This document shows, piece by piece, positions 1 to 7,859 of a stretch of DNA of 10,129 nucleotides; the first letter of the stretch is position 1; every line of letters starts with the position of its first letter. The stretch spans positions 1-10,129 of the forward strand of contig CAZGKE010000125.1 of assembly GCA_964526035.1 (NCBI GenBank), written 5' to 3'. Position numbers and translations under genes: made by a program. The stretch is from DAOMOD01 sp964526035 (GTDB taxonomy: Bacteria; Pseudomonadota; Gammaproteobacteria; Xanthomonadales; BPKI01). The notes below the pieces were generated by a model that worked only from the letters and a program-made list of their open reading frames with translations, did not search any database and had not been told where the DNA came from.

Positions 1-2
1 CT

Positions 3-3000
3 GGCCATCAGCCTCCCGCGCCGGTGCCGTTCGTGCGTCATGAAGAAGACCATCCGGCGATGCGTTACAACGGCGAGTCCTACCGCCGCATGCCGCAAAG
101 CTGGGCCTTGCAGAGCAGCGTCCAGAACAGCGCCAGCTACAACTTGAGCAGCAGCACGGCGGGAGACGTGTGGAGCCTGGACTTCGAGGGCCGCTGGCTG
201 AACATCGGTTTTCGCAGTTCGGTCACCAGCGGCACCGTTGAAGTCTTCGTGGATGGCGCCTCAAGAGGTCTCTTCGACACCTCCGGCGGTGTCAACAGCG
301 TCAGGAACGTCACCTTCGGTGATCTGGCCCCTGGTGCGCATTCGGTGGACGTGGTCGTGGTCAGCGGCACGGTGACGCCCGACTACATGGACGTCTGGGA
401 CGGACAGGCCGTCAACGATGGCTGGTACGACGCCAGGTTGGAGAGCGAGGCGAGCGGCCTGCTGCACTTCTCACGCAAGCAGTGGTGGCGGAAGACCAGC
501 GATGTCTATGCGCGCGATGGCGAGTATCTGAACCCGTTTGCCAGCTCCAACAACAACATATGGTTCAACTTCACCGGCACCGATCTGACCGTACTCGGCT
601 ACCAGCGTGAGGGCAGCAGCCTGCAGGTGGTCATCGATGGCGTCGACCAGGGCGTGTTTGACATGTCGCCGCCAGCTCCGTTCCGCAACCAGCCCTTCGC
701 GCTGCATTTCCCGGGTCTGGGCGAAGGCGCGCATGCGGTCCAGGTGTTCGTGCCCGCCCTGGCTGGCCTGACCTCGCGGATCGACGCATTCGAAGTCAAT
801 CCCGACGCCCTGGTCAGCTACATGCCCGAAGTGAAGTGGTACGACACCGCGCCATCTGCGGTGGGCAGCGACCCTGACTACTTCAATGTCGGCCTGATGA
901 GCAGCATTGCCATCGGAGATCTGAACAGCAACGGCGTGATTGAACTGGTGGCCCCGTCAACCAACGGCACGCTCTATGTCTACCGTGGCGACGGCCAGGA
1001 TGCCGGCGGCGGATCGCCGCTGATCTGGTCGACGGACGCGGTGGGCGTCGCCGCCGAGCCTGCGCTTGCCGACCTGACCGGCGACGGCAATGCCGAGATC
1101 GTCATCAGCGGCTCCAACGGCACGTTTGCCTTCGCCCATGACGGCACCGCGTTGTGGCACAACCCCGACGTGAAGGCTTTCACCACGGATGCCGGTGGGG
1201 CTACCGGCTGGGGCGGACCCGCCCTGGCCAACCTCGACCAGAGCCCGGAGCCGGAGATCGTCATTGCCGCATCCGAAGACGCGCTCCATGTGCTCGACCA
1301 CGACGGCAATACCCTGTGGAGCGAACCCATCGGCCGCTGGCCGACGGTGCCGGTTCTGGCCGACATCACCGGCGACGGCATGCTCGACATCGTGGTCGCG
1401 CAGGGTTGGACCCTGAGGGTGTACGACTACACCAACGGTGGCCAGCAGGTCTGGCAATACACCCAGCCCGACCAGGCCAGCGGGACCGGCGCCTTCGGCG
1501 CACCGGCCGTGGCCGATCTCACGGGCGATGGACAACCGGAAATCATCATCAACTGGGGGCCGGTCGTCGAAGTGATCCGCGCGGACGGCACGTTGCTGTG
1601 GAGCTACGTCCCTGGTCAGGCCAGCCTTTTCCGCCCCAGTGCCGTCACCATCGCTGATGTCACCGGCGACGGGCAGATGAACATCGTCACCGCCTCGGCC
1701 ATCAGCTCCGGCTTCGTGGTGCTGAGTCACCTGCTGATGGTGGTGGACGCTCAAGGCAATCTGGTCTGGAGCCAGAACGTCGGCGACACCACCAGTTCGG
1801 CGTCCGGCGTGGCGGCGCAGGACCTGACCGGCGACGGCGCCTGGGAAATCATCTGGAACGGTTCGCAGGACGGCCTGCTGATCCTTCGCGGCAGCGACGG
1901 CAAGCGGTTGTTCAACGAGCCTTACGTCGGCTCCGACACGGTAATGGAGTATCCGACCCTGGGCGACGTGGACGGCGATGGTGTTGCCGACATCGTGCTG
2001 GGCGGTCGCGAAGGCATCTTCGTGATCAGCCATGTCGGTCGCTGGGCCGACTCCCGGCCGCTGTGGAACCAGCACAACTATCACGTCACCAACATCAACA
2101 ACGACTGGAGCGTGCCGTTCATCGAAGAGGACAGCTGGGCGCTTCACAACACCTACCGCACCCAGACCCCGGATCGGGATCCGGGCTGCGCCAGCGAGGA
2201 CGGCAATCTCATCCCGCCACGTTTCGGCGAACTGTCGCCGCTGTCAGGTTCGGTCCTGCCCGCAGGCGTGCCGCTGGTGATCGGCGGTCGGGTGATTCCT
2301 GTCAATGCCGCGCAGCCGGTGCTGGAGGTCTTGCTCGATGACCGGAACGCCGTACTGGACGCTTCGGGATCGTTCTTTGCGGTGGTCGAACTTGAATCGG
2401 GTCCCAATCAGCTCAGCGTGACGGCTCGAGATCGCTGCGGATCGGCGGAAATCACCGTGGAGCTGTCGGGCGGCGGCAGTGCGCTGGACCCATGGTCCAG
2501 CCTGGGCGACGCCTCGGTTCTGCTGGAAGCGCGCTTCACCGGTACGACCCACGATCTCGCCAATGAGCGACTTCTGGTCGATCTTCAGGCCCTCAACGGC
2601 GGAGACGCCTTGCCGGGGCCGGTATTGATGGCGATCGGTGGCGACGCCGATGCGGCGCTCGGCCTGCTCAACGCCGATGGCTTCACCCCTCAGGGCGAGC
2701 CCTATGTGGTGGTGGTACCCGAAGGCGAGCAGCTGGCCAGCGGCGCGCTGTCTGTCGTGCGCGCATTGGCGCTTGCCAATCCGCAGCGTGCGTCGATCGA
2801 TTTCACACCGCGCTGGTTCGCTCCGGTCAATCAGTCGCCGTACTTCACCAGCATTCCGAATACGCGCGCCACGCCGGGTCAGCCCTGGACCTACGCGATC
2901 ACCACGGCCGACGGCAATGGCGACCCGATCAGCCTCGCGCTGCTCGCGGCGCCGCCGGGCATGGATCTGCAGGCTGATGCGTTGACGTGGACGCCTGCGC

Positions 3001-6000
3001 AGACCGGAAACTTCGAAGTCATGCTGCAGGCTTCGGACGGTCGCGGCGGAACGGCGCGGCAGGGCTTCACGCTGCGCGTCGAGGACGGGAGCTTCAACAG
3101 TCCGCCGGTGTTCACCTCCACGCCGCCGGTACAGGTTCCGATCGGGGCGATCTACATCTATGACGCCGTGGCGGTGGATCTCGACGGTGATGCGCTGAGC
3201 TTTGGCCTGCAGGCTGCGCCAGCCGGCGCACAGGTCGACCCGCTCTCCGGACAGGTGAGCTGGACGCAGGCCCAGCCGGGCCAGCACAGTCTGGTGCTGG
3301 TGGTCGATGACGGTCGCGGCGGCCAGGCCAGCCAGGCATGGACCCTGTATGTCGGCGAGCCCGCCGGGGCACCGTCGGGGCCTGCATTCAGCAGCGTGCC
3401 GCTGACCTTTGCCGCAGTCGGCGTCCAGTATCGCTATGTGTACTCGCTGACCTATTCCCAGACCGATGCACCGGTGGTCAGTCTGCTGCAGGCACCGGCG
3501 GCGATGCAGCTCGATGCTTCTGCCGGTGTGATCAGCTGGGTGCCAGGCGGCGCCGACCTGGGCCCACACGTGGTGGAGCTGCGCGCGATCGATTCCAGCG
3601 GGCTCGAAGCCACCCAGCGCTTCGATTTGCAGGTGCTTGCCAACCTGCCGAACCAGCCGCCCTACATCGTCAGCACGCCGGTGCCGAGCGCGCGCATGGG
3701 CGTGCCGTACTCATACGCCGCCGAAGCCGTGGACCCGGAGTTCGAAGCTCTGGTCTGGTCGCTGCCGGTGTCGCCCGCAGGCATGACCGTCGATCCGGTC
3801 AGCGGCGTCATCGACTGGGTGCCGAACGCTTCGCATCCGGCCGAGGTGCCGGTCACCCTGCAGGTCAGCGATCCGCATGGCGCGGTCGCCACCCAGGACT
3901 TCGTGATCCGCTTGCGCGCGGCCAACTCGGCGCCGGTGATCAGCGCCAATCCACCAACCTCGGTGCGGGTCGGCGAGTTCTACAGCACCCGCATCCTGGC
4001 CAGCGATGCCGACAGCGACCCGCTGCAGTTCCGCCTGCTCCAGGGCCCACCCGGCATGACCCTGCACGCCAGCATGGGCTGGCTGCACTGGGCCACCAGC
4101 GGATCGGCACCGGGCACGTACCCGATCGAGCTGGAGGTGACCGATGGCTGGGGTGGTCGCGCAGTGTTCGCCTTCAGTCTCGAATTGCTGGTCGACGATC
4201 AGGCGCCGGTCGCGTCCATCCGCATGCTGCGCGATCCGGCGTGTCGTGCCGAGCCGGTCAACGTCTGCGTCGAGGCCAGCGACAACGTCGGTGTGAGCTC
4301 GGTCGGTCTGGTGATCGATGGCCAGGCGCGTGCCCTCGATGCCGCACGCTGTCATCTGTGGACGCCGGCAGCGGCCGGCCTGTTCGCGGCCAGTGCAGAA
4401 GCAGTCGACCCCAGCGGACTTGTCGGAAGCGACATCGCCACTCTGACGGTGGCCGATTGCAACGACGAAGAGGCGCCGGTGGTCGCGCTGATCTCGCCGC
4501 TGCCTGATTCCGCGCACAACCTGCCGGTGCCGATCGTGGTCTCGATCGAGGACAACACGCCCGAGGTCCTGACCTGGACCGTGTCGCTGAGCCGCGAGGC
4601 CGGCGGTGACGCCGAGCTTCTCGCCAGCGGCAGCGGGCCGGTAACCGAGGCCGAAGTGGCGGTGTTCGATCCGACCGGGCTGGCTCCGGGCACCTACTAC
4701 ATCGACATCCTCGGCAACGACGGTGCGCAGACCGGCGGCATTCGCTTCCGCCTGAACTCGGGCGAGGGGTTCAAGCCGGGGCGGGTGAAGTTTGCCAGTG
4801 CCGATGTCACCCTGCCTGTGGCCGGCATTCCACTGGCGATCGGCCGGGTCTACGACAGCCTCGATGCCGGGCAACATGGCAGCAGCTCTGGCGATTTCGG
4901 ACCGGGCTGGGGTCTGCTGTTGTCGGCCAGCGTCTCTGACTCGGCCGCTGATGCGCCGGCAGGTGCCAGCGGAATCGGAGGCTTGTTCGCCGCCGAGCCG
5001 TTCAGCTCGCTGACCCGGATCCATGTGATCAAGCCCAACGGCGAGCGTGTCGGCTTCACCTTCGATCCGCGGCTGAAGTCCTTCCCGGCCGTGTTTCAGT
5101 ACGAAGTCCGATTCAGGCCTGATCCCGGCGTGACCGACAGACTGCGCGCCGTCGGTTGGCCCGATGTGGTCTGGTCCCTGGGCGCGGGTTTCGCGGACTT
5201 CATCATCCCCTACAACCCGTCGCGCTACGAACTTGAAACGATCGAGGGCGTGGTCTACCTGATCGACGAGGTCGACGGCCTGCTGGAGATTCGCGATGCG
5301 CTTGGCGGCGTTCTCAACGTAACGCCGGACGGCCTGCAAAGCAGTTGGGGGCCATCGGTGGACTACGTACGGGACGGAGCAGGCCGCATCATCGAAATCC
5401 TGCTGCCGGCAGAACCGGGAGAGCCTGCCGCTCGACTGCAGTATGGCTACGATGCCACCGGCAATCTGGTCAGCGCCACGGACCTGGCCGGCAACGTTTC
5501 GACCTTCGTCTACGGCGACCCGGACCACCCGCATCATCTCACCGAATTGCTCGATCCTCTGGGCAACCCGCTGGCCCGGCATGTATTCGATGCTGATGGG
5601 CGCCTGATTGCGCATTGCCCGGCCGACGGCAATATCACCACGCTGGAGGGATGCAGCCAGTTCAGTTTCGACGCCGATGGCGGCGTGCAGACGATATTCG
5701 ACCCGCGCGGCTTCCGCAGCGACCTGTTCTACGATGCCCGCGGGCTGCTGACCGTCCGTCGCGACTGGCATGACGACGACAACTGGTTCGAGCAGCAGTG
5801 GCTGTACGACGATGACGGTCGCGTACTCGAGTATCTCGACGGCGACGGTGGCTTGACCCGAAGCGAGTTCGACGTCGATGGCAACGAGACCCTTCGTGTG
5901 CTGCCTGGCGGCGAAGCCTGGAGCTTCGAGTACGCTGCGTGCCGTGCCGAGTGGACCCGCCACTGCGACGGTCTCGGCAACTGCTACCGTCGCGAGTTCG

Positions 6001-7859
6001 ACGACGACTGCCGTCTGATCGAGGTCGAAGATCCGTTGGGTGGTCTGACCCGTTACAGCTACGACAGTCGCGGCCTGCGCAATGGCGTCATCGATCCACT
6101 TGGGCAGACCTGGTCGTTCGAGCGTGACGGACGCGGACTGCTGAGCCGGGTCACGGTCCCGGGTGGCGGCGAGGTGAGCATCCAGTCCGACGCCCTGGGC
6201 AACGCCACACGCATCGAGAATCGCGATGGCAGCGTACGCGAGTTCGTCTACGACGAGGGTGGTCGACTGATCGAGGAACGCTGGCCCGGCGTCGGCACCG
6301 TCGCTTCCTGGGAATACAACGGCAATGGTCTGGAGACGCGCGCGGAAAGCGGCGACAGCCAGCTCGACTACACCTACTGGCCGACCGGACGCGTGCGCCG
6401 CGTCGAGCATTCGACTGCCGGCGCACCGCCCTGGTGGGTGGAATACGACTACGACGGCAGCGGCAACGTCGAGCAGGTGCGCGATTCGGCTGGCGGCGTC
6501 ACCGATCATCACTACAACGGCGTCAACCAGCTGGTGTCGATCCGACAGCAGGGCGCGGGCGTGCTGCCGAAGCGGGTCGACTTCGATGTCAGCGCCACCG
6601 GGTTGCCGATCCAGATGCGTCGTTATGCCGACTTGGCCGCGACGCAGCCGGGACCGGTCACCGAGTACGGCTTCGGCTGTCTGAGCTGCCCGGGCTCCCT
6701 GCAGTTCATCGAACATCGCAATGCCGCTGGCGGCGTGATCCATCGGCTCGACTACAGCCGCAACGCGGCCTTCCAGATCGTCAGCATGGACGACGCTGAC
6801 GGCGCACATGCCTACACGCTCGACGGCCGCGGCTGGCTGGTGGAATCCAGCCATCCACCGGCGCTGGGGCCCATCAGCGGCGTTGCGGACTGGGATGCAG
6901 CCGGCAACTGGCTGAGTCGACCGGGCCAAGCGGGGCCGGCGCAGCTGTCGTATGCACAGGGCCAGGGCGGGCATCGCCTGCTTGCGGCTGGAGACCATGT
7001 CTATGTCTACTCCGCGATGGGAGATCTCCTGACGCGTGTCCACGGACCGAGCGGCGAGACCCTGACCCTGGATCACGAGCGCTGGTCGCGGGTAAGCGGG
7101 GTGCGTCTTGCCGACGCCATGGGCCAGACCATCTCGGAAGCGAACTACGGCTTCGCCATGAATGGGTGGCGCATCTCGGCACTGCGCGACGGCGTGCAGC
7201 GTCACTACGTACACGACGGTCCCAATGCCACGGTCGGTCTGGATGACGCCGGCAACGCGGTCTGGCGGCGCCTGCATACGCGCAGCGTCGATCGTCCGCT
7301 GGCCGAGGAGCGCGACGGCCAGATCCGCTGGCTGCTGTCTGACCACGTCGGCAGCGTCCGCGATGTGGTCGATCACGACGGGCAGTTGCTGGCACGCTAC
7401 AGCTACGACCCCTTCGGTCGCCAGGTGAGCGGACCTGCCCCCACCCTTGACGACTCCGTGCGCTTTACCGGGCGCGAGTTCGATCTGCCGGGCGGTCTCG
7501 GCTTCTACCGCGCGCGCGTCTACGACCCGGCGATCGGACGATTCGTCTCCGAGGACCCGCGCGCACCGTGGCATTACGCCTATGCCGAGAACAATCCTCT
7601 GGTGCTGGTCGACCCCAGCGGAGAATCCGCAGCCATCGAATACGCCATGATTGTCTGCACGGTCAGCGCGACCGTGTTCATGATCCGCCCCTGGGCCCAG
7701 TTCGTCGACTCAGCACTGACCCAGGCTGCCAATGGACTGCAGGGCCTGCCGGCCAGCGCCGGCGCCGCCATCGCACCACTGCAACCCAACTGGACCGACC
7801 CGGCCGGGGGATTCGTCCCCTGTGGAGCGGGGGGCGCTGCCGGCGCGGGGGGTGGCTGA
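3..7859 (+). CDS. Giant exported RHS/YD-repeat protein with FG-GAP propeller and Ig-like repeats (5' end outside window)
   Basis: The reading frame is open from base 3. The first possible start inside the window is a GTG at 24, but it has no ribosome-binding site and no signal peptide follows, so the gene almost certainly begins upstream. Residue numbers here count from that GTG (2611 residues). Domains in order: two beta-sandwich modules (5-130, 136-260), an FG-GAP/VCBS propeller (294-720), an Ig-like domain (724-818), a conserved beta-sandwich segment (819-935), five Put_Ig repeats (936-1393), two Ig-like domains (1394-1581), an RHS entry segment with PVAGIPLAIGRVYDSL and GDFGPGWG (1583-1779), YD repeats (1780-about 2200), the RHS core (2438-2533, with YSYDPFGR, FTGRE, GFYRARVYDPAIGRF), and a 78-residue tail. 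In this family the YD repeats form a hollow beta-cage; the other modules are typical of surface binding. Cysteines occur in close sets (1865/1877, 1973/1981/1987/1996, 2219/2222), which suggests disulfides and export. No toxin domain is visible. An adhesive or structural surface role is inferred. Confidence 0.95.
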   Translation, partial: GHQPPAPVPFVRHEEDHPAMRYNGESYRRMPQSWALQSSVQNSASYNLSSSTAGDVWSLDFEGRWLNIGFRSSVTSGTVEVFVDGASRGLFDTSGGVNSVRNVTFGDLAPGAHSVDVVVVSGTVTPDYMDVWDGQAVNDGWYDARLESEASGLLHFSRKQWWRKTSDVYARDGEYLNPFASSNNNIWFNFTGTDLTVLGYQREGSSLQVVIDGVDQGVFDMSPPAPFRNQPFALHFPGLGEGAHAVQVFVPALAGLTSRIDAFEVNPDALVSYMPEVKWYDTAPSAVGSDPDYFNVGLMSSIAIGDLNSNGVIELVAPSTNGTLYVYRGDGQDAGGGSPLIWSTDAVGVAAEPALADLTGDGNAEIVISGSNGTFAFAHDGTALWHNPDVKAFTTDAGGATGWGGPALANLDQSPEPEIVIAASEDALHVLDHDGNTLWSEPIGRWPTVPVLADITGDGMLDIVVAQGWTLRVYDYTNGGQQVWQYTQPDQASGTGAFGAPAVADLTGDGQPEIIINWGPVVEVIRADGTLLWSYVPGQASLFRPSAVTIADVTGDGQMNIVTASAISSGFVVLSHLLMVVDAQGNLVWSQNVGDTTSSASGVAAQDLTGDGAWEIIWNGSQDGLLILRGSDGKRLFNEPYVGSDTVMEYPTLGDVDGDGVADIVLGGREGIFVISHVGRWADSRPLWNQHNYHVTNINNDWSVPFIEEDSWALHNTYRTQTPDRDPGCASEDGNLIPPRFGELSPLSGSVLPAGVPLVIGGRVIPVNAAQPVLEVLLDDRNAVLDASGSFFAVVELESGPNQLSVTARDRCGSAEITVELSGGGSALDPWSSLGDASVLLEARFTGTTHDLANERLLVDLQALNGGDALPGPVLMAIGGDADAALGLLNADGFTPQGEPYVVVVPEGEQLASGALSVVRALALANPQRASIDFTPRWFAPVNQSPYFTSIPNTRATPGQPWTYAITTADGNGDPISLALLAAPPGMDLQADALTWTPAQTGNFEVMLQASDGRGGTARQGFTLRVEDGSFNSPPVFTSTPPVQVPIGAIYIYDAVAVDLDGDALSFGLQAAPAGAQVDPLSGQVSWTQAQPGQHSLVLVVDDGRGGQASQAWTLYVGEPAGAPSGPAFSSVPLTFAAVGVQYRYVYSLTYSQTDAPVVSLLQAPAAMQLDASAGVISWVPGGADLGPHVVELRAIDSSGLEATQRFDLQVLANLPNQPPYIVSTPVPSARMGVPYSYAAEAVDPEFEALVWSLPVSPAGMTVDPVSGVIDWVPNASHPAEVPVTLQVSDPHGAVATQDFVIRLRAANSAPVISANPPTSVRVGEFYSTRILASDADSDPLQFRLLQGPPGMTLHASMGWLHWATSGSAPGTYPIELEVTDGWGGRAVFAFSLELLVDDQAPVASIRMLRDPACRAEPVNVCVEASDNVGVSSVGLVIDGQARALDAARCHLWTPAAAGLFAASAEAVDPSGLVGSDIATLTVADCNDEEAPVVALISPLPDSAHNLPVPIVVSIEDNTPEVLTWTVSLSREAGGDAELLASGSGPVTEAEVAVFDPTGLAPGTYYIDILGNDGAQTGGIRFRLNSGEGFKPGRVKFASADVTLPVAGIPLAIGRVYDSLDAGQHGSSSGDFGPGWGLLLSASVSDSAADAPAGASGIGGLFAAEPFSSLTRIHVIKPNGERVGFTFDPRLKSFPAVFQYEVRFRPDPGVTDRLRAVGWPDVVWSLGAGFADFIIPYNPSRYELETIEGVVYLIDEVDGLLEIRDALGGVLNVTPDGLQSSWGPSVDYVRDGAGRIIEILLPAEPGEPAARLQYGYDATGNLVSATDLAGNVSTFVYGDPDHPHHLTELLDPLGNPLARHVFDADGRLIAHCPADGNITTLEGCSQFSFDADGGVQTIFDPRGFRSDLFYDARGLLTVRRDWHDDDNWFEQQWLYDDDGRVLEYLDGDGGLTRSEFDVDGNETLRVLPGGEAWSFEYAACRAEWTRHCDGLGNCYRREFDDDCRLIEVEDPLGGLTRYSYDSRGLRNGVIDPLGQTWSFERDGRGLLSRVTVPGGGEVSIQSDALGNATRIENRDGSVREFVYDEGGRLIEERWPGVGTVASWEYNGNGLETRAESGDSQLDYTYWPTGRVRRVEHSTAGAPPWWVEYDYDGSGNVEQVRDSAGGVTDHHYNGVNQLVSIRQQGAGVLPKRVDFDVSATGLPIQMRRYADLAATQPGPVTEYGFGCLSCPGSLQFIEHRNAAGGVIHRLDYSRNAAFQIVSMDDADGAHAYTLDGRGWLVESSHPPALGPISGVADWDAAGNWLSRPGQAGPAQLSYAQGQGGHRLLAAGDHVYVYSAMGDLLTRVHGPSGETLTLDHERWSRVSGVRLADAMGQTISEANYGFAMNGWRISALRDGVQRHYVHDGPNATVGLDDAGNAVWRRLHTRSVDRPLAEERDGQIRWLLSDHVGSVRDVVDHDGQLLARYSYDPFGRQVSGPAPTLDDSVRFTGREFDLPGGLGFYRARVYDPAIGRFVSEDPRAPWHYAYAENNPLVLVDPSGESAAIEYAMIVCTVSATVFMIRPWAQFVDSALTQAANGLQGLPASAGAAIAPLQPNWTDPAGGFVPCGAGGAAGAGGG
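36..810 (+). repeat. Tandem pair of beta-sandwich (galactose-binding-like) modules in the RHS protein
   Basis: Residues 5-130 and 136-260 align with each other. Both open with a charged segment (RHEEDHPAMRYNG and RLESEASGLLHFS), then carry a W, a VDG/IDG turn (VEVFVDGASRGLFD and LQVVIDGVDQGVFD), and close with a GAHxVxVxV strand (GAHSVDVVVV and GAHAVQVFV). Such strand-turn patterns are typical of jelly-roll carbohydrate- or ligand-binding modules. No specific ligand can be read. The first copy starts almost at the window edge, so more copies may lie upstream. The copies are diverged in DNA, so the duplication is old. Confidence 0.6.
900..2195 (+). repeat. Eight-blade FG-GAP/VCBS beta-propeller domain
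   Basis: Eight calcium-loop motifs of the form D-x-x-x-D-G-x-x-E/D-I recur every 44-55 residues, at residues 299 (DLNSNGVIE), 350 (DLTGDGNAEI), 403 (NLDQSPEPEI, degenerate), 447 (DITGDGMLDI), 498 (DLTGDGQPEI), 545 (DVTGDGQMNI), 600 (DLTGDGAWEI) and 648 (DVDGDGVADI). Most are followed by strands ending in a short turn and DGTxLW, as in integrin-type FG-GAP propellers, where the loops bind calcium. The array closes with WNQHNYHVTNINNDW and SWALHNTYRTQ, a cap that I recall following such propellers in other RHS proteins. The propeller fold is well supported; calcium binding is inferred from the loops. Blade three has lost its acidic loop residues. Confidence 0.85.
2193..2828 (+). other. Ig-like domain plus conserved beta-sandwich segment preceding the Put_Ig array
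   Basis: Residues 724-818 read as an Ig-like fold of the glucodextranase-B type: SPLSGSVLPAG, GGRVIPV, then D-ASGSFFAVVELESGPNQLSVTARD. Residues 819-935 form a second beta-sandwich: FTGTTHDLANERLLVDLQAL, then NADGFTPQGEPY, LASGALSVVRALALANPQR and FTPRWFAPVN. This second pattern (TGTT, then DADGxTPxGxPY, then LxxGxxxxxRxLxxxNPxR) is one I recall just before Put_Ig repeats in other large bacterial RHS or VCBS proteins. I cannot put a domain name on it. Its role is probably as a spacer. Confidence 0.5.
2829..4202 (+). repeat. Five tandem Put_Ig/cadherin-like repeats
   Basis: Five copies are anchored by a proline-plus-hydrophobic start: SPYFTSIP (P939), PPVFTSTP (P1027), PAFSSVP (P1120), PPYIVSTP (P1213) and APVISANP (P1304), giving spacings of 88, 93, 93 and 91 residues. 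Each copy then has a GxxYxY strand, a DxDxD-type acidic turn (degenerate in copy 3), a PxGMxxxxxxGxxxW core strand and a final VxDxxGxxxxxxFxLxV strand. This is the Put_Ig/dystroglycan-cadherin-like pattern found in long bacterial surface proteins, where such arrays act as stalks. The copies share the pattern but not near-identical DNA, so there is no sign of recent expansion or recombination. Confidence 0.8.
4203..4767 (+). other. Two Ig-like domains between stalk and RHS cage
   Basis: Residues 1394-1480 (APVASIRMLRD, then SDNVGVSSVGLVIDGQ, then AVDPSGLVGSDIATLTV) and 1483-1581 (APVVALISPLPDSAH, then VSIEDNTPEVLTWTVSL, then LAPGTYYIDILGND) are Ig-like modules of the type that describes a varying quantity around DNVGV/DxxG turns. 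The first holds cysteines at the CRAEPVNVC and ARC positions and in VADC, which could pair in an oxidising compartment. Their role is inferred to be linkage between the stalk repeats and the RHS cage. Confidence 0.55.
4770..7622 (+). repeat. RHS entry segment, YD-repeat array and RHS-associated core
   Basis: The entry segment (residues 1583-1779) has the family signature PVAGIPLAIGRVYDSL and GDFGPGWG. From residue 1780 about 16 YD repeats follow (for example YGYDATGNLVSATDLAGN, WLYDDDGRVLEYLDGDGG, YSYDSRGLRNGVIDPLGQ, FVYDEGGRLIEERWPG), spaced about 20-25 residues. The core (2438-2533) reads LSDHVGSVRDVVDHDG, YSYDPFGRQ, FTGREFDLPGGLGFYRARVY, then EDPRAP and VDPSG. YD repeats wind into a closed beta shell in characterised Tc/Rhs proteins, and the core carries a self-cleaving aspartyl site. 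Here the first of the two usual DPxG motifs is DPRA: the Asp is kept, the Gly is lost, and the linker to YAYAENNP is short. Self-cleavage is therefore uncertain. Confidence 0.9.
7623..7856 (+). other. RHS C-terminal tail (78 residues), no recognised toxin domain
   Basis: Residues 2534-2611 follow VDPSG, where Rhs effectors carry their variable toxin. The tail is short. It has a 15-residue hydrophobic stretch (2540-2554, YAMIVCTVSATVFMI), an Ala/Leu helix-like part (FVDSALTQAANGLQGL), and a Gly/Ala-rich end with a cysteine (PCGAGGAAGAGGG). I see no nuclease, deaminase, ADP-ribosyltransferase or other catalytic motif. The hydrophobic stretch is short for a membrane span but might insert. The last codons contain two in-phase runs of six G. 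Confidence 0.7.

Noticed and set aside
957..3569. Minus-strand open frames of 396 and 441 codons opposite the propeller and Ig-repeat regions
   Set aside because: Shadows of the + strand coding bias; no recognisable domain and no ribosome-binding site that I could support.
3711..7574. A 1287-codon open frame on the minus strand, opposite the RHS gene
   Set aside because: It runs opposite a gene with unmistakable YD and Ig repeats. Its product is low-complexity (rich in A, V, R, D, Q) without domain motifs. Long antisense frames arise from strong G/C bias at third codon positions.
7806..7855. G-quadruplex in the G-rich end of the RHS gene
   Set aside because: There are only three long G runs plus short GG pairs, and the loops of 12 and 18 bases are too long for a standard quadruplex.
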